Shown here piece by piece: positions 41,070-51,283 of a DNA stretch of 64,000 bases. Each line of letters opens with the position of its first letter. The stretch's first letter is position 1. Below the pieces are notes generated by a model. It had not been told where the DNA came from. It saw only the letters and a program-made list of their open reading frames with translations, and searched no databases. This DNA comes from Anaerolineales bacterium (lineage in GTDB: Bacteria; Chloroflexota; Anaerolineae; 4572-78; J111): contig JABTUW010000004.1 in NCBI GenBank assembly GCA_015075185.1, positions 620,001-684,000 of the forward strand. The letters are read 5' to 3'. A program made the translations under genes and the position numbers.

Positions 41070-44006
41070 CTACCGGTGAACCATTTCGTCTACTTCGGAG
41101 GTGTAAAATTGGTAGGAGTTTTTACCTTGCTGCTTGCAGCGATAGAGGGCATTATCGGCCATGGACAGCAATTCATCGGCCCGGGGGCTGTCGGTAGGAT
41201 ACAGGCTGATGCCAATGCTGATTGTCACCCTCAACTCTTGCCCTCTAATGATAAAAGGCGCCGTTGTGATTTCAAGAATCTGCTCGGCTATGGCAGCGGC
41301 GGCATGCGGACTTTCCAATTCAGGCAGCACGGCAGCAAACTCGTCTCCACCCAGCCGGGCCAGCGTGTCCTCCTCGCGCAGACAACCTTGCAGACGCTCA
41401 GTCACTTGCCGCAATAGGGCGTCGCCGGCGGTGTGCCCTAAAGAGTCATTGACCTGTTTGAACTGATCCAGGTCCAGGTACAATAAGCCAGCCAGACAGT
41501 CATTGCGGCGGGCGTGAGCGATAGCCTGCTGCAAGCGGTCTTCAAAAAGGGGCCGGTTAGACAGCCCGGTTAGGGCATCGTGCTGGGCCTGATAGACCAG
41601 TTGTTCCGTGAGTTGGTAATGCTCAATGGCGATGCCGGCCAACCGGCCGGCCATCCTGACCAGTTGGCGTTCCTCCGATGTTGGCTTATTGGGCTGGCGG
41701 TAGTAACTGGTAAAAAGACCCAGCAGCGCCCCATCACTGGAAAAGATCGGCGCTGACCAGTAAGCCCGCAGATTGTGTTGGAGCGCCAGGTCACGGTAGC
41801 CATCTTTGTTCGATGTATCGGCCATATTGTTAACAATCAAAGTTTCACCCCGGTAAGCGGCCATATCTTGCGTCTTCAAAATAGCGCTGAGGGCCAGTCC
41901 ATCAACCAGTTGGGTGAAACTTTCAGAGAGACTCGGCGCAGCGCCGTGGTAAACTCGACCATCGCGCAGAAGCAAGACTGAGCCAAGCAGTTCAGAATAT
42001 TGGCGTTCGACTAACTGGACCAGGGCGTTCAGCACAACTTTGAGCGGCCTGTTTTGGCTGATCATTTCCAATACCTGGTTGCGATCTTTTTCCAGTAATT
42101 CAGTCCGCTTCCGTTCGCTAATATCTATAATCGTGCCCAGATACCCCGTTATTTCCCCCTTCTCATCGCGTAGGGGGGTAGCCTTTCCAAAAACCCAGGT
42201 CACTGTTCCTTCAGGTATTTGAAAGCGATATTCCTGAGAGAACTCGCGTCCCGCTCTGGCCGCAGCCTGCCATTCGGCCAAAACCGCCTCCCGGTCGTCG
42301 GGGTGCAGGACCTTGGTCCAGCCGCGGCCCATGGCCTGAACAGACGAGGTTCCGCTAATCTCGACCCAGCGCTTGTTGACAAAGATACACTCACCCTGGG
42401 CATCAGTCTGGAAAATACCCACCGGCGCGTGCGTGGCCAGGGTCCGAAAGCGAGTTTCGCTGGCGAGCAGGGCCTGCTCAGCCCGCCTGCGGTCCGTGAT
42501 GTCGTTGAGCGTGCCCGACATGCCGGTGATTGTGCCATCGTCGGCCAGAGTCGGGCGGGCGTAAATTTCCAGCCAGCGCAGGCTACCCGTTTTGGTGACA
42601 ATGCCGGGCATGTGCCAGTAATATTCTATTTCTCCTTGCAGCAAAACCTGATACAGCTCCACGACTCGCGGGCGGTCCTCAAGCTGAATGTAATCCAGGA
42701 AGTTTGTGCCCAGGCTTTCTTCAATGGAGAAGCCGGTAATTTCAGTCCAGGCAGGATTGAGGAATGTCCATAAGCCGGCAGGATCCACCTGGAAAATCAC
42801 TTCCTTAACATTATCAACGACGGAACGGTACTGGCGTTCACTTTCCCGCAAAATCTCCTCGGCGTGTTTGAGGGCCGTGATGTCCGTTGCTACGCCCAGG
42901 ACCTGATTCGCGACCCCATGCTCGTCCAGCAGCGGGCGTTTGATCACCTGCATCCAGCGCGTCCCCCCCTGTATGTTGATCAGGCGTATCTCAGGGCCAA
43001 AGTCTTTGAGCGAGTCCATAATACTCAGATCTTCGTTAAGAATAGCGACTGCTTCTGTGGGATTTTCTATAAAATCGGCGTCGGTTTTGCCTAATAACGC
43101 TTCCACGCTGGTTTGGTAATAATTGGCGCCGGTCTGATTGATCAGAGTAAAACGACCCTGGCGGTCGCGGGCGTAGATGAAGCTGGGGCTGAGATCAATT
43201 ACCTGGCGGAGGAAGGCCCGCTGCCGGCGCAGCGCCTCTTCTTCTTGTGTTTGCCGGGTAATGTCATGGCTCACGCCAATCGTCGCTACCTGTCGGCCGT
43301 CCTCATCATGCACCGGCACGACAACCACCTCACACATGCCGGCGCTGCCATCCTTACGAACAAAGTTAATCCGGCCCGACCAGCGATCGTGCTCTTTTAA
43401 ACCCTCGATAATCTCTGCGGTCAGTTCCGCGGACTCAGCCGGTCGGTGCCAGATCCGGGGCGGCTGGCCCAACAACTCCTTTTTAGCGTAACCGAACATC
43501 TTTTCCGTAGCCGGGTTACAGTCAATAATGCGCCCGGCCTGGTCGGTCAGGATAACACTGTCATAAATATTCTCGAAAACTTGGGCTTGCTGGCGGAGCA
43601 TCTTCTCCAGCCGCTTCCGGTCGGTTATATCGCGGATAGCGCTGATGATCAAAACACCCTCCTCCTCGGTCTCCAGGGGGCTAAGAGTAATCTCTACCGG
43701 AAATTCACGGCCCTCTTTAGAGCGAGCATAGAAATCAAAACCGGCGCCCATGGGGCGAACATAAGGTCCGCCCATGTAGCGCATGCGCTGCGCCTCGTGG
43801 CTGCCCCGGAAGCGTTCGGGTATCAGTATTTCGACAGATTGGCCGATTAACTCTTCACGGGTGTACCCAAACATCTTCTCCGTCTGTGAATTGACCAGAA
43901 TAATCTCACCGGGTCCGTTGACAATGATCATAGCATCGGGCGCAGCCTCTAACAGCCGGCGAAATCGCTGCTCCGATTGTGCAGGGGTTTCATGGGCATT
44001 TTCCAT
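41070..44006 (-). CDS. Multi-PAS/GAF diguanylate cyclase
   Basis: 978 residues, no membrane segment, so a soluble sensor. Five PAS domains can be followed by their starts (FRRLLEAAPDAMII, VFENIYDSVILTD, VIDLSPSFIYARD, YRSVVDNVKEVIFQ, FRTLATHAPVGIFQ), each ending in a PAC-type ISDITDR-like helix. A GAF domain (~630-790) and a GGDEF domain (~800-970) follow. The catalytic RLGGDEFAA at ~883-891 is intact, and the D in DLDQFKQVND is kept, so c-di-GMP synthesis is expected. No RxxD inhibitory site is obvious. The ATG at 44006 has GGAGG 7 nt upstream; the frame continues to 44108 into the divergent promoter region. Divergently arranged with the glycosidase-like gene. Confidence 0.92.
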   Translation of the reverse strand: MENAHETPAQSEQRFRRLLEAAPDAMIIVNGPGEIILVNSQTEKMFGYTREELIGQSVEILIPERFRGSHEAQRMRYMGGPYVRPMGAGFDFYARSKEGREFPVEITLSPLETEEEGVLIISAIRDITDRKRLEKMLRQQAQVFENIYDSVILTDQAGRIIDCNPATEKMFGYAKKELLGQPPRIWHRPAESAELTAEIIEGLKEHDRWSGRINFVRKDGSAGMCEVVVVPVHDEDGRQVATIGVSHDITRQTQEEEALRRQRAFLRQVIDLSPSFIYARDRQGRFTLINQTGANYYQTSVEALLGKTDADFIENPTEAVAILNEDLSIMDSLKDFGPEIRLINIQGGTRWMQVIKRPLLDEHGVANQVLGVATDITALKHAEEILRESERQYRSVVDNVKEVIFQVDPAGLWTFLNPAWTEITGFSIEESLGTNFLDYIQLEDRPRVVELYQVLLQGEIEYYWHMPGIVTKTGSLRWLEIYARPTLADDGTITGMSGTLNDITDRRRAEQALLASETRFRTLATHAPVGIFQTDAQGECIFVNKRWVEISGTSSVQAMGRGWTKVLHPDDREAVLAEWQAAARAGREFSQEYRFQIPEGTVTWVFGKATPLRDEKGEITGYLGTIIDISERKRTELLEKDRNQVLEMISQNRPLKVVLNALVQLVERQYSELLGSVLLLRDGRVYHGAAPSLSESFTQLVDGLALSAILKTQDMAAYRGETLIVNNMADTSNKDGYRDLALQHNLRAYWSAPIFSSDGALLGLFTSYYRQPNKPTSEERQLVRMAGRLAGIAIEHYQLTEQLVYQAQHDALTGLSNRPLFEDRLQQAIAHARRNDCLAGLLYLDLDQFKQVNDSLGHTAGDALLRQVTERLQGCLREEDTLARLGGDEFAAVLPELESPHAAAAIAEQILEITTAPFIIRGQELRVTISIGISLYPTDSPRADELLSMADNALYRCKQQGKNSYQFYTSEVDEMVHR

Positions 44007-44093
44007 AATTGACCTCCGACCAAGATGTACATAGAATATGATAGTTCTACCCATGTAAGAAGCAAAAATCATCAAGCGTAAAGGTCTAAATAA

Positions 44094-45392
44094 TTGCCCT
44101 TCTTTCAAAAGTTGCCCCGCCCAGTTATAGATACCCTGGGTTTGATTGTTGTTAGCTGCTTTTTTCTCTTTTTTTTAACCCTGTTATCGGCCTGCCAGTT
44201 AGCTGACGACAGCGCGGCTTTTGACAGCACCTTGGCTCCTATCGCCTCTGTGCCCGCAGCCTTACCCGTAGAAAAAATAGGGGAAGCTGCTGGTTATGCG
44301 CCCACCGTAGACTTGGCTAAGGTTATGTCCTCGCCCGATTACGGCATGCAGGTTTTTTTGTATTGGCGCGAGGAGGTGGCTGACCGGGATTTGAAACTGG
44401 TCCAAGAGGCAGGGTTTCGCTGGGTCAAGCAGGAAATACCCTGGCGTGAGATCGAAGGGCATGCCAAGGGGGCCTGGCAGTGGGACATTCCTGACCGGAT
44501 GATGGATCAAATTGACGCTCATGGCTTAAAAGTGGTGGTGCGGTTAGGCTCACAGCCGGCCTGGGTCTCCCGCACCGAGCTTCCGGCTATTAGCCCGCCC
44601 GATAATTTGCAGGATTTTTACGATTACGTTTATGCTGTCGCCAGCCGCTACCGGGGCCGGATCGAAGCCTACCAGATTTGGAACGAGCCAAACCTGGCCC
44701 GCGAGTGGGGGAATCGTCCGCCCAACCCGGCTGAATATACCGAACTGCTGAAAATCGGCTACCAGGCGGTCAAAGCCGTCGATCCCCAGGCCGTCGTTAT
44801 CAGCGCCGGGCTGGCGCCAACCACCCGCAATGACGGGGAAGCCATGCCAGATATTTATTTTGTGCAGGGAATGTATGAGGCAGGAGCGGCAGCTTATTTT
44901 GATGCCCTGGGTGTCCACGCCGCAGGTTACAAAAGTCCCCCGGAGGCCGACCCGGCGGAGGTCGCCGCCGACCCAGGCTTGACCAACGGCGACAACGCCC
45001 CCATAGAATTACGCCGGGTCTACAGTTTTCGTCACGTCGAAGATATACGCGCCCTCATGGTCCGTAACGGCGATGCGGCTAAAAAAGTGGTGATCCTTGA
45101 AGTGGGCTGGTCTGTTGATCCTCGCCCGGAATCCCCGTATCGCTGGCATGCAGTCACTCTTGAACAGCAGGACAAATATCTCCAACGCGCCTATGCTTAT
45201 GCCCAGGCCAACTGGCAGCCCTGGATTGGCCTGATGAGCCTCATCTATATCGCCAATCCCCAGTGGGATTGGCATGATGAACAGACTTTCTGGTCTGTTG
45301 TCTATCCGGGCTACCCCCAACTGCAAACCGCACCGGCTTACTATGGGCTGCTGACCATGCCCAAAGTTCCCCCTGTCGAAGTTCCAAATTAA
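44094..45392 (+). CDS. Secreted glycoside hydrolase-like lipoprotein (clan A type)
   Basis: 432 residues. The N-terminus is a lipoprotein signal: hydrophobic GLIVVSCFFLFFLTL then LLSAC (Cys 34). The mature part looks like a (beta/alpha)8 glycosidase: FRWVKQEIPWREIE, VVVRLGSQPAWVS, AYQIWNEPN (acid/base Glu 198) and VVILEVGWS (probable nucleophile Glu 336). This spacing fits GH5/GH39-like clan A enzymes, but no family can be assigned firmly. It starts with TTG at 44094 after AAAGGT. A palindrome shared with the pyrG 3' region lies 8 nt after the stop and may end the transcript. Confidence 0.8.
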   Translation: MPFFQKLPRPVIDTLGLIVVSCFFLFFLTLLSACQLADDSAAFDSTLAPIASVPAALPVEKIGEAAGYAPTVDLAKVMSSPDYGMQVFLYWREEVADRDLKLVQEAGFRWVKQEIPWREIEGHAKGAWQWDIPDRMMDQIDAHGLKVVVRLGSQPAWVSRTELPAISPPDNLQDFYDYVYAVASRYRGRIEAYQIWNEPNLAREWGNRPPNPAEYTELLKIGYQAVKAVDPQAVVISAGLAPTTRNDGEAMPDIYFVQGMYEAGAAAYFDALGVHAAGYKSPPEADPAEVAADPGLTNGDNAPIELRRVYSFRHVEDIRALMVRNGDAAKKVVILEVGWSVDPRPESPYRWHAVTLEQQDKYLQRAYAYAQANWQPWIGLMSLIYIANPQWDWHDEQTFWSVVYPGYPQLQTAPAYYGLLTMPKVPPVEVPN

Positions 45393-45399
45393 CGGTAAT

Positions 45400-45428
45400 C
45401 TCGTTCCCAAACTGAATTTGGGAACGAG
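45400..45428. repeat. 29-bp palindromic repeat, second copy
   Basis: CTCGTTCCCAAACT-G-AATTTGGGAACGAG. It differs by one base from the perfect copy at 38231-38259. Both copies lie just after the stop of a plus-strand gene (8 and 36 nt), so they may stop transcription or be a REP-like mobile repeat. Confidence 0.85.
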
Positions 45429-45501
45429 CCAAAAATCACCTTTCGATACAGGCTAACGCCCTACTCAGGATGATTTTTGGCGTAACTCCGAACTCAGATT
45501 A

Positions 45502-46704
45502 CTACTCCATATTCAACACATCGGTGATATGCCCCAGCGCCCAATCAATTTCCTCGCGCTTGATCACCAAGGGTGGGGCAAAGCGGATGACATGCCGGTG
45601 CGTCTCCTTACACAGAATGCCGCGCTGTTGCAGGGCCTCGCAAAAGCGCCGCGCCCCGCCGGCTTCCGGCTTTAATTCCACCCCGATCAACAGGCCCTTA
45701 CCGCGCACCTCCTTCACGTGCGGGCTGGGGATTTCGGCCAGCCGCTCCTGGAAGTATTCGCCTAATTCGCGGGCATTCTCAATCAACCTTTCCTCGGTCA
45801 GGACCGCCAGTGCTTCAAGGGCGACCGCTGCCCCCAGCGGATTACCGCCAAAGGTGCTGCCGTGGTCGCCGGGGCGAAACAAGCCCAGTACTTCCTGGGA
45901 TGACAGCACCGCCGAGACCGGATAAAAGCCGCCGGCCAGGGCCTTGCCGATAATCATCACATCGGGCCGGACGTCTTCGTGATCGCAGGCAAAGAGCTGA
46001 CCGGTGCGGCCCAGCCCGGTTTGGATCTCGTCGGCCATAAAAAGCACCTTGTGCCGGTCGCAGATTTGCCGGACTTTTTTGAGGTAACCTGCCGGCGGGA
46101 CAATCACCCCAGCTTCCCCCTGGATCGGCTCGACCAAAAAGGCGACGGTATTGGGGGTGATCGCTGCTTCTAAGGCCTGAGCATCGCCGTAAGGAATGAG
46201 CTTGAAGCCAGGTGGGAAGGGGCCAAAATCCTCGCGGTACTGCGCTTCTGAAGAAAAGCCGACAATGGTGATGGTCCGCCCGTGGAAATTCCCCTCACAA
46301 ACAACGATTTCGGCCTGTTCGGGTTCAACCCGCTTCACTCGATAACCCCATTTACGAGCTACCTTGAGGGCGGTTTCGACAGCTTCAGCCCCGCTGTTCA
46401 TTGGCAGAGTCAGCTCGTAGCCGGTCAGGTGGTGCAGACTTTGGTAAAGCTGGCCTAGCTTGTTGTTGCGAAAAGCGCGCGAGGTCAGGGTGAGGCGTTG
46501 AGCCTGCTCGATCATTGCCCGGGTCAGGCGGGGATGGCAGTGACCCTGGTTGACCGCCGAATAGGCGCTGAGGCAGTCCATGTACTTATTGCCGTCCGTA
46601 TCGTATAGCCAGATACCCTCACCACGCTCCAGCACTACGTCGAGGGGATGATAGTTGTGGGCGCCGTACTGTTCTTCCAGCGCAATGTAATCCGATGTTT
46701 GCAT
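45502..46704 (-). CDS. rocD: Ornithine aminotransferase
   Basis: 400 residues. The opening YIALEEQYGAHNYHPLDVVL is specific to ornithine-oxoacid transaminases. MNSGAEAVETALKVARKW, FMADEIQTGLGRTG and MIIGKALAGGFYPVSAV (PLP Lys) are intact, and HGSTFGGNPLG follows. It converts ornithine and 2-oxoglutarate to glutamate semialdehyde and glutamate. The ATG at 46704 is preceded by TTG; GAGGAG upstream serves either. No arginine or proline genes are adjacent. Confidence 0.93.
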   Translation of the reverse strand: MQTSDYIALEEQYGAHNYHPLDVVLERGEGIWLYDTDGNKYMDCLSAYSAVNQGHCHPRLTRAMIEQAQRLTLTSRAFRNNKLGQLYQSLHHLTGYELTLPMNSGAEAVETALKVARKWGYRVKRVEPEQAEIVVCEGNFHGRTITIVGFSSEAQYREDFGPFPPGFKLIPYGDAQALEAAITPNTVAFLVEPIQGEAGVIVPPAGYLKKVRQICDRHKVLFMADEIQTGLGRTGQLFACDHEDVRPDVMIIGKALAGGFYPVSAVLSSQEVLGLFRPGDHGSTFGGNPLGAAVALEALAVLTEERLIENARELGEYFQERLAEIPSPHVKEVRGKGLLIGVELKPEAGGARRFCEALQQRGILCKETHRHVIRFAPPLVIKREEIDWALGHITDVLNME

Positions 46705-46928
46705 CAATAAATTGCTCCTCGTGGAGATGAATTAAACAGCCCTGTTTAGGGCAGTATTGTACCACGCCCCCATCCACAAAGCGATTCAATTACAGCCGGT
46801 TTCGTTGCCAAAATGGATTGTTGATGGTACAGTAATAAATTGCGTTTTTTTATGACGGCCATGCTCCCCTGGCCCTCCCTTTATTTGGGGGAGGGTAGGG
46901 AGGGGGTCTGGCGGCCAAGGATGGTGAG

Positions 46929-49874
46929 ATGACTCAAAAGAAACTCATCGTGCGGGGTGCGCGCGAGCATAACTTAAAAAACATCAATTTGGAACTGCCC
47001 CGGGATCAATTGATTGTCATCACCGGCCTGTCCGGTAGCGGCAAGAGCAGCCTGGCCTTCGACACAATTTACGCTGAAGGGCAGCGCCGCTATGTCGAAA
47101 GTCTGTCCGCCTATGCCCGCCAATTCCTGGGCCAGATGAACAAGCCTGATGTGGACCAGATCGAGGGTCTCAGCCCGGCCATCTCGATTGATCAGAAGGG
47201 CGCCAGCCACAACCCCCGTTCGACGGTCGGCACCGTGACTGAAGTGCATGATTACCTGCGCCTGCTGTATGCTCGGATTGGCACGCCCCATTGCCCCAAC
47301 TGCGGGCGAGAAGTCAACATCCAGACGACCCAACAGATTGTGGATGCCATTTTGGACAAACCGGATGGCAGCCGGGTCATGCTCCTGGCCCCCCTGGTGC
47401 GGGAACGCAAAGGGGAACATAAAGCGGTTTTTGAAGACATTCGTAAAGCCGGTTTTGTCCGTGTCCGGGTGGATGGGGTGATCCGAGACCTGGATGAGGA
47501 TTTTGACCTGGAGCCGCATAAACTCCACACCATCGAAGCTGTGGTGGATCGGCTGGTTATCCGGCGTGACCAGCCTGACGGGAGTGATGCGGTCCGCCTG
47601 GCCGACTCGGTTGAAACCGCCTTGAAGTTGGGCAATGGCGCGCTCATCGTCCAGGATGTAACCAACACGGATAAGCCCTGGGATCGCCTCTTTAGCGAGC
47701 ATTTTGCCTGTGTTTACTGCGGTATCAGCCTGCCGGAGATCGAGCCGCGCTTGTTCAGCTTCAATAGCCCTCACGGCGCTTGTCCGGTTTGCGGAGGATT
47801 GGGGGTCAAATTGGAAGTTGACCCTGAACTGGTGCTCAACTCCGACAAGAGCCTGGCTGGAGGCGCGATCCGGCCATGGGCCAAGCTCAGCCAGAGCAAT
47901 AAAGATGGCTATTATGCCCAATTGATTGCCGCGGTAGCCAATTATTACAACCTGCCGCCGCAAACGCCCGTCTCCGAATTTGGCCCGAAGCAGCGAGACG
48001 TCATTCTTTATGGTGGCAAGGCCGGCGATCAAATGACGCTGCGTTACCACAATGCTGAGGGCGAACTGCGCAGTTACACTACGGCTTTTGAAGGCGTCAT
48101 TCCTCATTTGCAGCGCCGCTATAAAGAAGCCGCAAACACTAACAACAGTTATGCTCTCAGCGAGATCGAGCAGTACATGTCTACCCGCGTTTGCCCTGCC
48201 TGTGGCGGCCACCGGCTGCGCCCGGAAGCTCTGGCGGTCATAATTGCTGGCTTGGGCATCCATCAAGTCAGCGATCTGGCTGTAACCGAAGCTCTGGCCT
48301 GGTTCAAAACGCTGGCCACGGGACAACCACCTGCGCTGCCGCCCAATGGTCGCCCTACGTCTGCAGAACCAGATGGGCTAAGTGAGCGACAACTGCGCAT
48401 TGCCGGCCAAATTTTCAAAGAGATTATCGCCCGGCTGCAATTTATGCGAGATGTGGGGCTGGATTATCTGACTTTGAGCCGGGCTGCGGCCACGCTTTCC
48501 GGGGGGGAGTCGCAGCGGATTCGCCTGGCCACCCAGATTGGCTCCCAATTGATGGGCTGTCTCTACATTTTGGACGAGCCGAGCATTGGTTTGCACCAGC
48601 GTGACAACGAACGCCTGATCGAAACCCTCAAGGGGATGCGTGACCTCGGTAACACGGTGCTGGTGGTCGAGCACGACGAGGATACCATCCGCAGCGCCGA
48701 TTGGATTGTGGATATGGGGCCGGGCGCGGGTAAGTACGGGGGGGAAGTCGTCTGGTCCGCCGAACGCGATTCTTTTTTGACTGAGAGCACTTCGCTGACC
48801 GCCCAATACCTGCGCGGCGACAAAGCCATTGCGATTCCGGCAGTGCGCCGGCCAGGCAACGGCAAGGAGATTGTCGTCCGGGGAGCCAGAGAAAACAATC
48901 TCAAAGGCATTGACGTAAAATTCCCCCTGGGTAAGTTTATTTGTGTTACCGGAGTCAGCGGTAGCGGCAAAAGCAGCCTCGTCGTGGACATTCTTTACAA
49001 CAAATTAGCCCAGGTGATGTACCGCGCTACCACGAAACCGGGCCGTCATGATGTAATCACCGGTATTGAACATATTGATAAAGTGATTGACATTGACCAA
49101 AGCCCGATTGGGCGCACGCCGCGCAGCAACCCCGCCACCTATACCGGTCTGTTTGGCCCGCTGCGCGACCTTTATGCCAGTCTGCCGGAGAGCAAGCTGC
49201 GCGGCTACAAGGCCGGACGTTTTAGCTTCAATGTCAAGGGAGGACGCTGCGAGGCGTGTGAGGGCGACGGTATCATCAAAATTGAGATGCAGTTCCTGCC
49301 GGATGTGTATGTGCCCTGTGAAGTCTGTCACGGCCAGCGGTACAACCGTGAAACACTGCAAATCAAGTACAAGGGCAGAAATATCAGCGAAGCGCTGGAT
49401 ATGACGGTGGCCGAAGGCCTGGAGTTCTTCTCCAACATTCCGGCCATTCGTAACAAGTTAGAAACTCTGCAAGCCGTCGGCCTGGGCTATGTTACCTTGG
49501 GCCAGCCAGCCACAACTCTGTCGGGGGGGGAGGCGCAGCGGGTCAAACTATCCAAAGAGTTGAGCCGTCGTTCTACCGGGAAAACAATCTACATCCTGGA
49601 TGAACCCACGACCGGTCTCCATTTTGCCGATATTGAGCGCCTGTTGGCCGTGTTGAGCCGCCTGGTCGATGCAGGCAATACGGTGATTGTCATTGAGCAT
49701 AACCTGGATGTGATTAAGTGCGCCGACTGGGTTATTGATCTTGGCCCGGAGGGAGGGCAGGGCGGTGGGTATATCGTTGCTGCCGGCACGCCGGAACAGG
49801 TAGCTGCCCAAAAATCCAGTTATACCGGCCACTGGTTAGAGCGGACATTGCTCCCTGCTCCTCGCCACTCCTAA
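46929..49874 (+). CDS. uvrA: Excinuclease ABC subunit A
   Basis: 981 residues, the usual length. Two ABC ATPase modules, each with Walker A (GLSGSGKSS at 33-41; GVSGSGKSS near 676) and signature LSGGE(S/A)QR. Four CxxC zinc-binding pairs are present: CPNCGREV, CVYCG with CPVCGG, CPACGG, and CEACEGDG with CEVCHG. It is the damage-recognition ATPase of nucleotide excision repair. AAGG lies 8 nt before the ATG. I saw no SOS-type operator upstream. No uvrB or uvrC is in the window. Confidence 0.97.
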   Translation: MTQKKLIVRGAREHNLKNINLELPRDQLIVITGLSGSGKSSLAFDTIYAEGQRRYVESLSAYARQFLGQMNKPDVDQIEGLSPAISIDQKGASHNPRSTVGTVTEVHDYLRLLYARIGTPHCPNCGREVNIQTTQQIVDAILDKPDGSRVMLLAPLVRERKGEHKAVFEDIRKAGFVRVRVDGVIRDLDEDFDLEPHKLHTIEAVVDRLVIRRDQPDGSDAVRLADSVETALKLGNGALIVQDVTNTDKPWDRLFSEHFACVYCGISLPEIEPRLFSFNSPHGACPVCGGLGVKLEVDPELVLNSDKSLAGGAIRPWAKLSQSNKDGYYAQLIAAVANYYNLPPQTPVSEFGPKQRDVILYGGKAGDQMTLRYHNAEGELRSYTTAFEGVIPHLQRRYKEAANTNNSYALSEIEQYMSTRVCPACGGHRLRPEALAVIIAGLGIHQVSDLAVTEALAWFKTLATGQPPALPPNGRPTSAEPDGLSERQLRIAGQIFKEIIARLQFMRDVGLDYLTLSRAAATLSGGESQRIRLATQIGSQLMGCLYILDEPSIGLHQRDNERLIETLKGMRDLGNTVLVVEHDEDTIRSADWIVDMGPGAGKYGGEVVWSAERDSFLTESTSLTAQYLRGDKAIAIPAVRRPGNGKEIVVRGARENNLKGIDVKFPLGKFICVTGVSGSGKSSLVVDILYNKLAQVMYRATTKPGRHDVITGIEHIDKVIDIDQSPIGRTPRSNPATYTGLFGPLRDLYASLPESKLRGYKAGRFSFNVKGGRCEACEGDGIIKIEMQFLPDVYVPCEVCHGQRYNRETLQIKYKGRNISEALDMTVAEGLEFFSNIPAIRNKLETLQAVGLGYVTLGQPATTLSGGEAQRVKLSKELSRRSTGKTIYILDEPTTGLHFADIERLLAVLSRLVDAGNTVIVIEHNLDVIKCADWVIDLGPEGGQGGGYIVAAGTPEQVAAQKSSYTGHWLERTLLPAPRHS

Positions 49875-50302
49875 ATGACAAAATGTTAATCCGATGAGTC
49901 AGATAGTCGTTAGGCTAAGATCACTGTTTAAGGCTCTCTTCTGGATTCTTACTTCGTGTGTTACCGCTGCTTTGGGTTGGCCTTTCCACTGTCCAGCCGT
50001 CTTATTATTCGTATAGTAAGTAAATTTATCTCCCCCAAAACAAACAACAAGAACAACCTTCATTTGGTGCAACCTCAAAAGCCTATAGCCAAAGAAACAC
50101 GGTTAAGCTTATACCTATCCACGCAAGTCACAGACCCGCTTCTTAAAGCCTCCCATCCTGTCTGTCACAAAGAATATTTTTCAGCTACCGCTGCTGTTCC
50201 CCACAATGAGTGACGCTCTCGGTTACGCTTCATTTTATGCTTCTTATCAGAACCATTCATTATTCAAAAACTAGACCTGTTCCCCTACCCCACCTCTTGA
50301 AT
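49875..50302. other. Intergenic region between convergent uvrA and pfkB-like genes
   Basis: In these 428 bp I find no convincing gene, RNA or repeat. An 85-codon open frame (49956-50213) has neither a ribosome site nor any recognisable feature, and no strong terminator hairpin stands out. Confidence 0.6.
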
Positions 50303-51220
50303 TTATAAAACCGCTAGTGCTTCAGCCCAGGTAGGCTGAGCCGCTGTGCCCCCAGCAGCACGAGTAGAGAGCGCGCCACAAATACAACCCAGCCTGAGCG
50401 CCTGAGGCAATTCCCAGTTGGCCAAATAACCATAAATAAATCCGGCATCGAAAGAGTCTCCTGCCCCGGTTGTGTCTACCACAGCGACAGATAATGACTC
50501 GACCCGAACCATTTCAGCCCCACGCCGGGCTACCGCCCCAGCCGGTCCGAGTTTGACGGCGACGAGGGGTGTCTGTTTGATGATAGCTTCCAGGGCAGCT
50601 TCTATGTTGGCGCTTTTGGTAATGGCCCGAAGTTCAGCGGCGTTAGGCATAAAAACATCAGTGCGGGCGAGGGTTTCAGTAAGACGGCTGTTCCACGTCT
50701 CGGTTGGATCGTAATTAGTATCCAGGGAAATACTCAGACCGTAGGCATGAGCTTGGTCAAACAGCCGGGGAATATCGGGTCGCAAGGCATCTAGCAAGAA
50801 ATAACTGCCCAGGTGCAGATGACGAGCCTGGGCCAGCAGGGCCTGGCTTATCTCCTCATAACCCAGCGCCGCTATTGAACCGGAATAGGTCAGGATGGCC
50901 CGGTCGTTACCACGCGAGAGAATAACACTTAAGCCGGTCTTAATCTGCTCATCAACCACGACCCCGCTGGTATCAACGCCTCGATTTTCCAGGTAACTTT
51001 TAACAAAGCGCCCAAATTCATCATTACCAATTTTGCCAATAAAGGCTACACGCAAACCCAGGCGCGCCACCCCACAGGCAAAAATTGCCGACGAGCTGCC
51101 CAAGGTCAAAGTCGCATCGTCAACGAGTTTTTCCGCCTGTCCAAACTGAGGCGTCACCTCCCCTGTCAGAATCAAGTCAGCATTGAGTTCACCGACGACC
51201 ACGACATCAATATTTTTCAT
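50303..51220 (-). CDS. PfkB-family carbohydrate kinase
   Basis: 305 residues, ribokinase fold. GELNADLILTGEV opens the protein; LGSSSAIFACGVARLG and KIGNDEFGRFV match the N-terminal signature, and VVDTTGAGDSFDAGFIYG is the C-terminal signature with the catalytic Asp. It phosphorylates a sugar with ATP. It is the last gene of an operon with a SIS isomerase and an amidohydrolase, so a sugar or sugar acid released by those is the likely substrate. The gap to the isomerase gene is 63 nt. Confidence 0.9.
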   Translation of the reverse strand: MKNIDVVVVGELNADLILTGEVTPQFGQAEKLVDDATLTLGSSSAIFACGVARLGLRVAFIGKIGNDEFGRFVKSYLENRGVDTSGVVVDEQIKTGLSVILSRGNDRAILTYSGSIAALGYEEISQALLAQARHLHLGSYFLLDALRPDIPRLFDQAHAYGLSISLDTNYDPTETWNSRLTETLARTDVFMPNAAELRAITKSANIEAALEAIIKQTPLVAVKLGPAGAVARRGAEMVRVESLSVAVVDTTGAGDSFDAGFIYGYLANWELPQALRLGCICGALSTRAAGGTAAQPTWAEALAVL

Positions 51221-51283
51221 GTTTGTTTAGGTTATACGAAGGTAGAATTGATAATCCAATGTCCTCCAAAGGCGCCCGTAAGG

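Noticed and set aside
46741..46928. SOS operator upstream of uvrA
   Set aside because: Neither an E. coli-type nor a Gram-positive-type LexA box is visible; the region has only purine/pyrimidine-rich runs.
46974..48326. 450-codon minus-strand open frame
   Set aside because: Entirely antisense to uvrA, which has all its motifs; long shadows are expected in codon-biased genes.
49956..50213. 85-codon open frame after uvrA
   Set aside because: No ribosome site, no recognisable feature, atypical composition.
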